Of a stretch of 64,000 nucleotides of DNA, positions 7,849 to 15,914 are shown one piece after another (position 1 is the first letter of the stretch; each line of letters starts with the position of its first letter). This stretch comes from Lachnospiraceae bacterium MD308 (GTDB taxonomy: Bacteria; Bacillota; Clostridia; Lachnospirales; Lachnospiraceae): NCBI GenBank assembly GCA_000403475.2, contig KE159795.1:534561-598560 (forward strand). Reading direction: 5' to 3'. The position numbers and the translations under genes were made by a program. Under the pieces are notes generated by a model, which was not told the DNA's origin, searched no databases, and saw nothing but the letters and a program-made list of their open reading frames with translations.

Positions 7849-8631
7849 TTACCTCTCCCGCCCGGCAAGCACCAGCGACACTGACATCTGCTGCGCTTTC
7901 CGGATATACTCCTTCGACACTTCATCATCGGTAATAATCTTGTGCACTGCATTCATAGGGCAGATGACCGACACATATCCTCCGCCGAACTTGCTGCTGT
8001 CCGCCAGGACATAGACCTCATTTGCCGCCTTTAATATAGCCTTCTTCACCTGCATCTGAGGGGTGGCGATCGACGTAAGCCCCACGTCAAAATTGATGCT
8101 GTGAATACCGATAAATCCCTTGTCCACATGAAACTGCTCCATGTTAGAAAGAGCCGCATCCCCCATGGTCGCCGCCAGATGCCCGCCTACATGGCCGCCT
8201 ACCATGTATAATTCCACATGGGAGACGCCGGCCAGCTCATTTCCCACCAAAAGAGAGTTGGTCACCACCGCTAGTCGTTTTTCCGGATGCTCTTTAATGT
8301 GCACAGCCAGATAAAAGCTGCTGGATGCATCGTCGATGATGATGGTATCCCGGTCCTCGATGAACTCATAGGCACAGGCGGCAATCCGCTTTTTGCGCTC
8401 TGTATTGCGGTAGATACTCTCCGCCGAATATTTTCGCTCCGGCTCTTTATCAAGCTTCACCGCCCCTCCGTGGGTTCTCATTAGAAGCCCTTCTATGTCC
8501 ATATTCTTAATATCGTTGCGAATCGTCACCTCCGAACAGCCGAACTTCCTGCTAAGCTCTGCCACCCGCACTCTTCCCTTCTCCTCTACTTCACGTAAAA
8601 TTTCCCTTCTGCGCTCTTCCATAATTTTCAC
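7849..8631 (-). CDS. DeoR/GlpR-family transcriptional regulator
   Basis: The N-terminal helix-turn-helix reads RRREILREVEEKGRVRVAELSRKFGCSEVTIRNDIKNM, followed by the family segment EGLLMRTHGGAV. The C-terminal half is the usual DeoR sugar-phosphate sensor (IIDDASSSFYLA, TNSLLVGNEL, VGGHVGGHLAATMGDAAL, ADSSKFGGGYV). Such proteins normally repress a sugar operon until a phosphorylated intermediate binds. It lies between a YcxB gene (12-nt gap) and alpha-galactosidase (7-nt gap). The start may be GTG 8631 or ATG 8622; neither has ideal spacing to the GGAGG at the end of the YcxB gene. It could also act on the DeoR-like TTTCGTTT repeats at 12911-12937; this is untested. Confidence 0.9.
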   Translation of the reverse strand: MKIMEERRREILREVEEKGRVRVAELSRKFGCSEVTIRNDIKNMDIEGLLMRTHGGAVKLDKEPERKYSAESIYRNTERKKRIAACAYEFIEDRDTIIIDDASSSFYLAVHIKEHPEKRLAVVTNSLLVGNELAGVSHVELYMVGGHVGGHLAATMGDAALSNMEQFHVDKGFIGIHSINFDVGLTSIATPQMQVKKAILKAANEVYVLADSSKFGGGYVSVICPMNAVHKIITDDEVSKEYIRKAQQMSVSLVLAGRER

Positions 8632-8643
8632 TTTCGCGCTGAC

Positions 8644-9204
8644 TTACTCCTCCCGGACATGATTCTTTGAATCCTTTTCCTCTGCGCTTTCCTGCTTTGG
8701 ATTCTCCCCTGGAGCGCTGTTCGCCGCCAGATGACGCACGATCATCTGATAGACCGGCAAAAATTCCTCCCCGAAATCCTGTTTCGGAAAAATCAACGCC
8801 TGCTCCTTACCATAATAAACTCCAATCGTTTTAGGCGCCACAACAGCTCTCGTAACCTTGGCCCACTCAATCCGGCGTCCGCCGCCCTCCCACGATGCCG
8901 TTATGCCGTCTTCCTCCGAAAAAATGTACTCCACCGCACCTTTATACTCCGGATTGACCTTTACCTGCTTTTTTGCCCTCATCTTAAGCTGCATCGGCGT
9001 ATATCCAATAAAGATAAGCGCCGCGATCAGGTACAATGCGACTCCCGCTGAATTTGTCCTCCCGGTGACAAAGCTGAACACTCCCAAAAATATCACCGCA
9101 AAGCCTAAAATGTTGGTTAAAAATCCGCTGAATTTTGAATACGCGTGATACAGCAGGAAATCATAAAGGGCCTCTTCTGTCATATGAACTGTTATCTTAC
9201 TCAT
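8644..9204 (-). CDS. YcxB-like membrane protein
   Basis: This 186-residue protein has an N-terminal cytoplasmic stretch ending FLLYHAYSKFSGF, two membrane helices (about residues 25-48 and 53-68), then a soluble domain with VEYIFSEEDGI and IEWAKVTRAVVAPKTIGVYYG. That arrangement is the YcxB-like family, whose biochemical role is unknown. The C-terminal 30 residues are charged and probably disordered. A strong AAGGAGG lies 7 nt before the ATG. It is first in a likely operon YcxB-DeoR-GH36, directly after the terminator of the acid-sugar operon. Confidence 0.75.
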   Translation of the reverse strand: MSKITVHMTEEALYDFLLYHAYSKFSGFLTNILGFAVIFLGVFSFVTGRTNSAGVALYLIAALIFIGYTPMQLKMRAKKQVKVNPEYKGAVEYIFSEEDGITASWEGGGRRIEWAKVTRAVVAPKTIGVYYGKEQALIFPKQDFGEEFLPVYQMIVRHLAANSAPGENPKQESAEEKDSKNHVREE

Positions 9205-9220
9205 AGAACCTCCTTGTAGA

Positions 9221-9260
9221 AAAAGCCCTTTTATATTTTATCATATAAAAGAGCTCTTTT
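9221..9260 (-). terminator. Intrinsic terminator of the acid-sugar operon
   Basis: AAAAGCCCTTTTATAT (9221-9236) and ATATAAAAGAGCTCTTTT (9243-9260) form an A/T-rich hairpin with a small bulge. Read on the minus strand it ends in CTTTTTC. It lies just after the permease stop codon. Confidence 0.65.
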
Positions 9261-9278
9261 CACTTGCTTTTTTACTAT

Positions 9279-10316
9279 TTAATTTGTTCCTGAAACCTTT
9301 GCGTATGCCCATCCGTCCGGACCATAGATACCTTTCTGTTTCTTCTGCATATACTTATCAAATGCAGCCGTGATAAACGGACATAAGAACAGGGTGATGA
9401 TGGACGCTGTCGCGCACTGTGCGGTTGCCATCGGCACAAACTGCTCCATGGTCGGATCTGCCTCTGCAACCGCCGCAGGTGTCATGGCAGAGTTTAGGGC
9501 TGTCGTACCAATCGCCGCTCCCATGGCATTTCTCTCTTTCTTCGGGAGAAGAAGATTGATGATGAAGAAGAACAGCACTGCAGTTGCGGCGGAAATCAGC
9601 CCGAGCACGATACCGGAAGCGCCCGCCGTCAGAATCGTCTTCACATCTGTCTTCGCGCCGATTGAGATGGTCATGAAGAAGGTTACGATCGGCTGCGCAT
9701 TCTTACACGCATCCCGGAAGCCTTTATCAAGATTTCCCCAGATAAACCCGATTAGCAGCGGCACTAATACTGCCACGAGAGACATAATCGGGATATTGGC
9801 AAGCCCGGTCGCTCCCAGCGCAATCAGGGTGAAAAACGGTCCATCGTTCAAAGACAGGATGGAGATTGCCCCGGTATCTGTCGCATTGCCAAACTGCGAG
9901 GACAGAGAGATGTAAAGAGAACCGTTGGAGTTCGTGATTGCTGCGATAAGTACGAACGGAGCTATCCCCAAGAACCCAGCCGGTCCGCAGATCTTTCCTA
10001 CGATCAGACCAAGAAGTACGCCAAGCAGGAACTTAGAGCCGGTCATGATTACGCCTTTGTATAACGGCATACCTACCTGTTTTATGTCGATCATGGAGCC
10101 GCACACAATCAGGAAGAATCCCATCATACAAGAGTTGCCTTCATAGAACAGCGCAGTTACGTAGCCGCCAATCTGAAACACCTGGGGAACAAAAGTGGCG
10201 AGCACTACCGCTATAACTAAGGGTACGATTACCAGGCCGCCGGGCAGACCTTTCAGCTTATTGAGAAGGTCAAGGTCTTTTCGCTCTTCATTGTTTTTTA
10301 CTTGTTTTTCACTCAT
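9279..10316 (-). CDS. 2-keto-3-deoxygluconate permease family transporter
   Basis: The product is 345 residues with about ten hydrophobic segments and KdgT-family landmarks: GYVTALFYEGNSCMMGFFL, AITNSNGSLYISLSSQFG, ISILSLNDGPFFTLIALGA and GTTALNSAMTPAAVAEADP. KdgT proteins import 2-keto-3-deoxygluconate with protons; next to an acid-sugar kinase and a PdxA2-like enzyme the cargo is more likely a four-carbon sugar acid such as D-threonate. That is inference from the neighbours. The ATG at 10316 follows GAGAGGAG with good spacing, 31 nt after the kinase gene. The terminator lies downstream at 9221-9260. Confidence 0.88.
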   Translation of the reverse strand: MSEKQVKNNEERKDLDLLNKLKGLPGGLVIVPLVIAVVLATFVPQVFQIGGYVTALFYEGNSCMMGFFLIVCGSMIDIKQVGMPLYKGVIMTGSKFLLGVLLGLIVGKICGPAGFLGIAPFVLIAAITNSNGSLYISLSSQFGNATDTGAISILSLNDGPFFTLIALGATGLANIPIMSLVAVLVPLLIGFIWGNLDKGFRDACKNAQPIVTFFMTISIGAKTDVKTILTAGASGIVLGLISAATAVLFFFIINLLLPKKERNAMGAAIGTTALNSAMTPAAVAEADPTMEQFVPMATAQCATASIITLFLCPFITAAFDKYMQKKQKGIYGPDGWAYAKVSGTN

Positions 10317-10347
10317 TTTGTTTCTCCTCTCTTTTCCTTTTTTATCG

Positions 10348-11688
10348 TTATCTTGCATCCTCACCAAACAACCGGGCCACGATATCACAGGCTGTATTGT
10401 CATTTCCGGTCAAGCCGCCTTTTCCGATAACCGGAAGCCCGTCATAACTTCCCACAAGCCTTCCCACATCGGTCTGGGGAATCACATAGTCGATGACTTC
10501 CAGACACTCGACGCCAAGCTGGTAGCAGACATTCACCATCGTGTCCCCGCCTGTCGTATAGAGCCCCGCTATCTTTTCTCTTCCCACCGTCTCAAGGACT
10601 TCGGAGATGATAGACCCAAGCCCTGCATTGATGCGATTGGCACTCATGCCTCCGGCATAATGCCTCTTGTTATCTTCTTCATCAAGGTTCAAAAGCTCCC
10701 CGTGAAGAGCCGTCTCAAAAAGAATTGCTCTGGGCTGACTGGCAGATGTAAGAAGTTCCACCGCCTTCTTTACCGCCTGTTTCGCCTCTTTCACCGCCTG
10801 TTTGCCGCCCTCGATCAACGGTATTGGCTCAACCGGAATCCGCACATGCCGTTTATCCTGGCAGAGCACTTCCATCTGCCGTTTTGTCACCGGCGTTGCG
10901 CTTCCCGCAGCGATGAGCACCGTCTTTCCCGTCTCGTCTGCTTCTGGCGGAAGGTTCGGTTCCTCCGCCTTAATCAGATCCCGGCAAAAGGCAAGCTTTG
11001 CGGTAAACGGCCCTGGATCTACGGCCACCACGTTCCATTTCAGCGCGATACATGCCTTCGCAATCTTTTCCACATCCTCAAGAGTAATCCCGTCGCAGAC
11101 GATAACCTCGCTCCCTTCTGTTCTTGCATCCTCCAATGCCTTTTTTATGACTTCCTCTCCTGCAAGGATTTTGTCAAGAGCCACAAGCCCCACTTTTCTT
11201 CTTGTCTGCCCGGAAAGAAGTCTTGGTATGTAATTTTCCTTCACCGGCGTGCGCACATCCTGTGCAACCGGCGTATTAATCAGCGCCGTCCCATCGATCA
11301 CAGAATATCCGCCCACAAGAATTCTTCTTGACTGAGGCATAGCCGGGACAACAACTGCCACCGCATGTTCCCCCACCTCATCCAGCATGGCGTCTATTTC
11401 CACACCTACGCCGCCTCTTAATGTTGTATCGATCCGCTTGGAAAAATACTTAACTCCCATATGTTTAAGGGCAGCAGTTGCCGACTTCACTTTGTCGTAA
11501 GCTTCATTAGCCGGGAGGGGTCTTGAGTTGCTGCTGATCAAGATGGCGTCAAGCTCATCCGTCCCTTCTGCCCTCTGCGCCGCCTCCTCGTTAAAATACA
11601 CTGCCGTCCTCGCCTTTGACCTTGCAAGTAAAACGCCTGTCGTCGTAGCTCCGGTCAGGTCATCTGCTACTGCTCCGATTAATGGCAT
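10348..11688 (-). CDS. Four-carbon acid sugar kinase (DUF1537, D-threonate/D-erythronate kinase type)
   Basis: The 446-residue protein has both family halves: the substrate domain with GAVADDLTGATTTGVLLAR and SKRIDTTLRGGVGVE, and the nucleotide domain with AAGSATPVTKRQ, YTTGGDTMVN and GLPVIGKGGLTGN. DUF1537 kinases phosphorylate D-threonate or D-erythronate at C4. The next gene upstream is a PdxA2-like dehydrogenase, the partner that oxidises and decarboxylates 4-phospho-D-threonate to dihydroxyacetone phosphate. That pairing favours D-threonate (DtnK) over erythronate. GAGAGGGAATAAAG precedes the ATG. The gap to the pdxA-like gene is 35 nt. Confidence 0.88.
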   Translation of the reverse strand: MPLIGAVADDLTGATTTGVLLARSKARTAVYFNEEAAQRAEGTDELDAILISSNSRPLPANEAYDKVKSATAALKHMGVKYFSKRIDTTLRGGVGVEIDAMLDEVGEHAVAVVVPAMPQSRRILVGGYSVIDGTALINTPVAQDVRTPVKENYIPRLLSGQTRRKVGLVALDKILAGEEVIKKALEDARTEGSEVIVCDGITLEDVEKIAKACIALKWNVVAVDPGPFTAKLAFCRDLIKAEEPNLPPEADETGKTVLIAAGSATPVTKRQMEVLCQDKRHVRIPVEPIPLIEGGKQAVKEAKQAVKKAVELLTSASQPRAILFETALHGELLNLDEEDNKRHYAGGMSANRINAGLGSIISEVLETVGREKIAGLYTTGGDTMVNVCYQLGVECLEVIDYVIPQTDVGRLVGSYDGLPVIGKGGLTGNDNTACDIVARLFGEDAR

Positions 11689-11723
11689 CTTTATTCCCTC
11701 TCTTTCCTTCGAAAACTGTTCCT

Positions 11724-12740
11724 CTACATTTCCTTCTCATGCTGCTTTGCGGCATACTCTGCAACTACCTTCGTGGACTCGATAAGGCTTACGCAGCCAG
11801 CAATCCCTTTTCCTGCGATGTCAAATGCCGTTCCGTGATCCACAGAGCTTCGGATAAAGGGAAGGCCGAAAGTCAGGGTTACGGATTTTTCAAAATCAAG
11901 TGTCTTGCATGCGATATGTCCCTGGTCGTGGTAGAGAGAGAGGATTGCGTCAAATTTTCCGGATTTTCCGATATTGAATACGGAATCCGCCGGACATGGG
12001 CCTACAGCGTTGATGCCTCTTTCCTTGGCCGCCTCTACGGCCGGTCCGATATCCGTAAGTTCTTCTGTACCAAACAGGCCGTTGTCGCCGTTGTGGGGAT
12101 TTAATCCCGCTACTGCGATTAACGGATTCTCTATGCCGATCTTTCTAAGCTCTTTGTCGATGTTGATGACATTTTCAAGAACTACTTCTTTGGAAGCGTA
12201 ATGGCATGCATCCACGAGGGACATATGACGGCTGACGAAAAACACTCTCAGCTTATGGCAGGAGAACATAGTCAGCGCATAAGGCGAATCAGTCTGATGC
12301 TGGTAAATCTCTGTGTGCCCCGGCTCCTTGATACCGACTAACTTAATGGCTCCTTTGTGGATGGGGGAGGTCGATACCGCGTCAATCTTCTTTGCCATGC
12401 CAAGCTCGATGGACTTCATAATCCAATCGATGGCCATCTGTCCTGCAAGAGCCTGCTCCTTACCCCACTCGATAGAATCGGTGTCATAATCTCCGGTCTC
12501 AAGAATGTCTACCGTCCCGAATTCATATTTTGCCTCTGACGGGTCAGTAATCAGATTGTACTTTAATTCTTTACAAAGCACCTTTGCCGCCCTATCCATA
12601 ATGTCTCTGCTCCCGATGACAAACGGCCTGCAGCACTCATGAATCTCCTCCGCCAGCATGGTTCCTACTACAATCTCCGGTCCGATTCCTGCCGGGTCTC
12701 CCATTGTGATTGCTGTTACTGGTCTGAATTTGTTGCTCAT
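11724..12740 (-). CDS. PdxA2-like 4-phospho-D-threonate 3-dehydrogenase
   Basis: The 338-residue enzyme is of the PdxA family: it opens RPVTAITMGDPAGIGPEI and has the three metal-ligand histidines in KEPGHTEIYQ, NPHNGDNGLFG and SLYHDQGHIACK. PdxA proper makes vitamin B6, but adjacency to a DUF1537 kinase and permease marks the catabolic PdxA2 type, which oxidises 4-phospho-D-threonate and, after decarboxylation, gives dihydroxyacetone phosphate. The start is the second Met (12740): AAAGG is then 9 nt away, while the ATG at 12749 abuts it. It is the first gene of the operon transcribed toward the kinase and permease. Confidence 0.9.
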   Translation of the reverse strand: MSNKFRPVTAITMGDPAGIGPEIVVGTMLAEEIHECCRPFVIGSRDIMDRAAKVLCKELKYNLITDPSEAKYEFGTVDILETGDYDTDSIEWGKEQALAGQMAIDWIMKSIELGMAKKIDAVSTSPIHKGAIKLVGIKEPGHTEIYQHQTDSPYALTMFSCHKLRVFFVSRHMSLVDACHYASKEVVLENVINIDKELRKIGIENPLIAVAGLNPHNGDNGLFGTEELTDIGPAVEAAKERGINAVGPCPADSVFNIGKSGKFDAILSLYHDQGHIACKTLDFEKSVTLTFGLPFIRSSVDHGTAFDIAGKGIAGCVSLIESTKVVAEYAAKQHEKEM

Positions 12741-12910
12741 ATTACTCATCCTTTCTTGTTATATTTTGTTTACTTTCGTTTTTCTTTTCTTTTATGGTTA
12801 TATATTACTATTATTTTTTTCGTTTTTCAATATATTTTTTCATTTTCAGTACATCACACAGTTTTAAACATTTAATTTTGTGCGATATATACTAATTTTT
12901 CTCACATTTC

Positions 12911-12937
12911 TTTCGTTTATTTTCGATTCTTTCGTTT
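12911..12937 (+). promoter_or_regulatory. Helically phased TTTCGWTT direct repeats (putative DeoR-type operator)
   Basis: TTTCGTTT (12911-12918), TTTCGATT (12921-12928) and TTTCGTTT (12930-12937) repeat every 9-10 bp, one DNA turn, and end 24 bp before the -35 element of the TIM paralogue. DeoR-family repressors commonly bind tandem T-rich octamers of this kind. The cognate regulator is not shown; the DeoR gene at 7849-8631 is the nearest candidate. Confidence 0.5.
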
Positions 12938-12961
12938 TGTTAATTATTTGTCATATATGTA

Positions 12962-12990
12962 TTGCGTTTCCGGAAAACATAGAGTATACT
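12962..12990 (+). promoter_or_regulatory. Sigma-A promoter for the TIM paralogue
   Basis: TTGCGT (12962-12967), a 17-bp spacer and TATACT (12985-12990). The leader to the ATG at 13063 is about 65 nt and contains AAGGAGG at the expected place. Confidence 0.75.
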
Positions 12991-13062
12991 GATTATTAGT
13001 TCAGACAGGACTGTGCATCTACTGCACGTCTGCAAGAAAGTAGTTCAGTCAAGGAGGAAATC

Positions 13063-13854
13063 ATGAAGAAAAAACTATACTTTGGAAGTAACTTTAAAAT
13101 GTACAAAAATATTCAGGCCACGGAAGAATATCTTCAGGCCATCACCGCTTCGACAGCGGACATTGACCGCAAGGACATCCAGTTCTTTTTCATCCCGTCC
13201 TACACTTCCTTAGAGAGCGCAAGCAGATGCAGCGTAAGAAGCTCTTTTATGCTGGGAGCCCAGAATATGTGCTGGGAGGATGAGGGACAGTTTACCGGGG
13301 AAATCTCGCCGTTGATGCTGAAAGAGTTAGGGCTTGACCTGGTGATGGTGGGACATTCTGAGAGAAGACATGGTTTCGGCGAATCTGACTATACGGAGAA
13401 CAAGAAGGTAAAGAAAGCATTAGACTGCGGCTTCACTGCCCTGCTCTGTGTAGGAGAGACAGCTCAGGAGAAAGAATTCGGCATCAGCGCGGAGGTACTG
13501 CGCACCCAGCTTAAAGTCGGGCTTCACGGAGTAGCTAAAGAGCAGATTGACCGGGTGTGGATTGCCTACGAGCCGGTGTGGTCCATCGGTGTTAACGGCA
13601 CGCCGGCTCCGGTTGATTACGCGGAAGAGATGCACAAAGTCATCAAAGACTGCCTGGAAGAAATGTTTGGGAAAGAGGGAAGAGAGATTCCCGCACTGTA
13701 CGGCGGCAGCGTCAACCCGGATAATTCCAATGCGCTGATTGTACAGCCGGATATCGACGGCCTGTTCACCACAAGAACGGCATTTCAGGTAGAGAAATTC
13801 ACAAAACTAATCAAAGATGCCATCTCAGCCTGTAAGGAAAGCGGGAAATTTTAA
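13063..13854 (+). CDS. Triose-phosphate isomerase paralogue (LerI/EryH-like features)
   Basis: The 263-residue TIM-barrel enzyme keeps the catalytic residues: Lys in NFKMYK, His in MVGHSERR and Glu in IAYEPVW. The mobile loop 6 is unusual: after EPVW it reads SIGVNGTPA instead of the usual AIGTG, and the phosphate site ends DGLFTTRTAFQVEKF rather than GALVGGASL. Those changes resemble tetrulose-phosphate isomerases of erythritol pathways (LerI/EryH). It is divergent from the D-threonate-type operon, whose end product would be dihydroxyacetone phosphate. It could therefore be a dedicated TIM or a four-carbon ketose/aldose phosphate isomerase. It is probably not the glycolytic tpiA, since no other glycolytic genes are adjacent. 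Confidence 0.8.
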   Translation: MKKKLYFGSNFKMYKNIQATEEYLQAITASTADIDRKDIQFFFIPSYTSLESASRCSVRSSFMLGAQNMCWEDEGQFTGEISPLMLKELGLDLVMVGHSERRHGFGESDYTENKKVKKALDCGFTALLCVGETAQEKEFGISAEVLRTQLKVGLHGVAKEQIDRVWIAYEPVWSIGVNGTPAPVDYAEEMHKVIKDCLEEMFGKEGREIPALYGGSVNPDNSNALIVQPDIDGLFTTRTAFQVEKFTKLIKDAISACKESGKF

Positions 13855-13929
13855 ACCGATACCCCGTTTACTTTTCACTAGACGATAGCAGATTTATGTC
13901 TGTATCTTTTCAGCCTTATATAAAAACAA

Positions 13930-13974
13930 CGGGAGTACTGCAATCCATATTCATTATGAAACGCAGCACTCCCG
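13930..13974. terminator. Hairpin downstream of the TIM paralogue
   Basis: CGGGAGTACTGC (13930-13941) pairs with GCAGCACTCCCG (13963-13974), 12 positions with one mismatch and a 21-nt loop. Only a short A-rich stretch follows on the plus strand, so termination there may be weak; the minus strand has TTGTTTTTA. It may instead be part of a structured RNA upstream of the Abi gene. Nothing else is visible between 13855 and 14060. Confidence 0.5.
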
Positions 13975-14065
13975 CCAAAATAATATACGTATCACACTTT
14001 CAATTATCTAACATTTCCAAATAGCTGTCCAGCCTTGCATTCCAATCTATACAAATTAATTATTA

Positions 14066-14094
14066 TTGCGCCTCTTTCTATTTGCTGTTATACT
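14066..14094 (+). promoter_or_regulatory. Promoter of the Abi-family gene
   Basis: TTGCGC (14066-14071), a 17-bp spacer and TATACT (14089-14094), 31 nt before the chosen ATG at 14126. The spacing is ideal. Confidence 0.7.
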
Positions 14095-14125
14095 TTGTCT
14101 ATGTATACAGAAAGAAGGTTCTGAA

Positions 14126-14989
14126 ATGAGTGTTCCACAGACAATAAACGGTTTAATGCGGCATTTAAGGAATGATTGCAACATTCAAATCAGTGGCAGT
14201 TACCAAAAACAACAATTAATTAGTTACGGCTACTATCATGGATATAAAGGCTACCGTTTCACAAAAAACAGGCACAATCAAATCCCATATACAGATTTCA
14301 GTGAAGTAGTTGCTGTAATTGAATATGACAACAATTTAAAAGCCGCATTATATTCTGACTTAATGTTTATCGAAACCGCCATAAAAAATATTGTCTGCAA
14401 CGAGTCTGCAAATGGTTTAAAACTTGGTACATTTGAGCATATCCACAAAGAACGTATGTGCGATAACACTACAAATACAAAATTACAATCCAAACGGCTT
14501 AGGCTGCGAAACTCTGTATATTCAAAGTTGTCCACACGTTACCATGATGAAGAAGGCAGTGATAACCAGATGGTCCGTCATTTTTATAACCGTGGAGAAG
14601 ATGCCCCTTTATGGGTTGTTTTCGAAATATTATATCTAAGTGACCTTGCAAGCTTTTTTGAATGTTTAAACGAATCCGTGAGAGAACACATCATGACGCA
14701 ATTAAACATGTTTGACATTTCCATTGATACAAACAGAAATCTGCTCAGCAGCATGCTGTATACCATAAAATCACTCCGCAATTCCGTTGCACATAATAAT
14801 ATAATTTTTGATACCAGATTCAAAGACAGGAAAATCAGCCCCATACTTAAAAAGTGGACTGAAAAAGAAACCAGTATACAAAATATCACCTTATATTCGC
14901 TGATTGACTATATAATCATCGTATGTTGTTTGCTAAAGCGTGTTGATTTTAGTTCCTCAAGAGCGAAACAACTGGTTTATAGTTATTGA
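14126..14989 (+). CDS. Abi_2 (AbiD/AbiF)-type abortive-infection protein with HEPN motif
   Basis: The 287-residue protein has the Abi_2 family pattern: an N-terminal LISYGYYHGYKGYRF, central LYSDLMFIETAIKNIV and DAPLWVVFEILYLSDLASFFECL, and the conserved HEPN RNase signature LRNSVAHNN with Arg218 and His223 (R-x4-H). Such proteins abort phage infection, probably by RNA cleavage. The start is the ATG at 14126 (AGAAGG 8 nt upstream); an in-frame ATG at 14066 lies inside the promoter. The gene is AT-rich compared with its neighbours and stands alone with its own promoter and terminator, which suggests acquisition by transfer. No protein antitoxin gene is adjacent. Confidence 0.82.
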   Translation: MSVPQTINGLMRHLRNDCNIQISGSYQKQQLISYGYYHGYKGYRFTKNRHNQIPYTDFSEVVAVIEYDNNLKAALYSDLMFIETAIKNIVCNESANGLKLGTFEHIHKERMCDNTTNTKLQSKRLRLRNSVYSKLSTRYHDEEGSDNQMVRHFYNRGEDAPLWVVFEILYLSDLASFFECLNESVREHIMTQLNMFDISIDTNRNLLSSMLYTIKSLRNSVAHNNIIFDTRFKDRKISPILKKWTEKETSIQNITLYSLIDYIIIVCCLLKRVDFSSSRAKQLVYSY

Positions 14990-15018
14990 AAGAGGTGTAT
15001 GTTTTAGGACTGCACTGG

Positions 15019-15043
15019 GGGAGTCACTCTGTGGCTCCCTTTT
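15019..15043 (+). terminator. Intrinsic terminator after the Abi-family gene
   Basis: GGGAGTCAC (15019-15027) pairs fully with GTGGCTCCC (15031-15039), including one G-U pair, with a TCT loop and TTTT following. The 120 nt beyond it, up to the yaaA stop, contain only small inverted repeats and no gene that I can support. Confidence 0.85.
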
Positions 15044-15167
15044 ATGTTACCCATCTCCAGAACAAGCTTTGTCTTTGGTTCCACTTACTCCCTTCTATTT
15101 TATATACACAGCAGTTTGCCGCTGTTACGCCGTTGGAACCGCATAATGGCTCCCAAAAACAGAAGTC

Positions 15168-15911
15168 TCATTTTTTAATAAATATATAGTTTTTCTCCGA
15201 TGACAGTTCTTCCCTGAAAACATACCCCAACCGGTCAAACTTTTTTATTTCTTCCGGATTCTCAATCTCCTTCTCAGCCATAAAACGGACCATCTCGCCT
15301 CTTGCCATCTTCGCATAAGTCCCTTTCTGCGCAATTTTACTGTTTACCCACTCACCAAAGACGCAGGTGATATAAGTGTCCCCGGCAGTCATGTATTTTT
15401 CCACACATTTTGAGTACTCCTTTGATGCCAAGTTGATGATGACGCCGCTCTCATCCCTGACTGCCTTATATATCCGTTCTCCCCAGAACTCGTACAAATT
15501 CTTATGTCCGAGAACTTCTGACTTCGCCTGCATCTCCAGCCGGTAGGGCGTCACCCCGTCCAAGGGCTTTAGCACTCCGTAAAATGCGGACAATATCCTC
15601 AAATGCCGCTGGATATACAAAAGCTTTCGCTCCTCAAACACAGAGGGCGCCATATACTGATAGGCGATACCTTCGTAGGAGAGGATCGCCGGTGTCAGGC
15701 ATGACTTAAGCTCCATATGCTCCAGCCGCCTGAAATTCTGCCGGGCTATACTGTCATTGCAGCCCCAGAGCTTCTTTAATTCTTCATAAGTTTTGCCTCT
15801 AAGCCAGCCCGAAAGCTCCTCCGTCTGCTCAAGATACCGCGGAAGTCCGGCATAAGCCAAGGTGTCTGTGTCGGCGTTCATCTTCTTTGCCGGCGAAAGT
15901 ATGATCTTCAT
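15168..15911 (-). CDS. yaaA: YaaA-family peroxide stress protein
   Basis: The 247-residue product starts MKIILSPAKKMN, the family signature, and continues with the conserved stretches KLWGCNDSIARQN, YMAPSVFEERKLLYIQ, LRILSAFYGVLKPLDGVTPYRLEM and LASKEYSKCVEKY. YaaA proteins lower intracellular free iron damage during peroxide stress and bind unusual DNA structures; length is typical. It begins 3 nt after the rarA stop and is the last gene of permease-rarA-yaaA. It converges with the Abi gene. Confidence 0.92.
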   Translation of the reverse strand: MKIILSPAKKMNADTDTLAYAGLPRYLEQTEELSGWLRGKTYEELKKLWGCNDSIARQNFRRLEHMELKSCLTPAILSYEGIAYQYMAPSVFEERKLLYIQRHLRILSAFYGVLKPLDGVTPYRLEMQAKSEVLGHKNLYEFWGERIYKAVRDESGVIINLASKEYSKCVEKYMTAGDTYITCVFGEWVNSKIAQKGTYAKMARGEMVRFMAEKEIENPEEIKKFDRLGYVFREELSSEKNYIFIKK

Positions 15912-15914
15912 TCC

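Larger units (their letters stand above)
12741..13062. promoter_or_regulatory. Divergent control region of the acid-sugar operon and TIM paralogue
   Basis: This AT-rich spacer of about 320 bp holds no gene. Five copies of a TTTCGTTT-like octamer are seen: near 12775, near 12819, and at 12911, 12921 (as TTTCGATT) and 12930. The plus-strand promoter is at 12962-12990. The rest is T-rich tract. A repressor bound here could control both directions. Confidence 0.6.

Noticed and set aside
10195..11331. Long open frame antisense to the acid-sugar kinase
   Set aside because: No ribosome site, composition rich in Arg/His/Ser/Cys typical of a reverse-frame shadow, and the kinase on the other strand has full family motifs.
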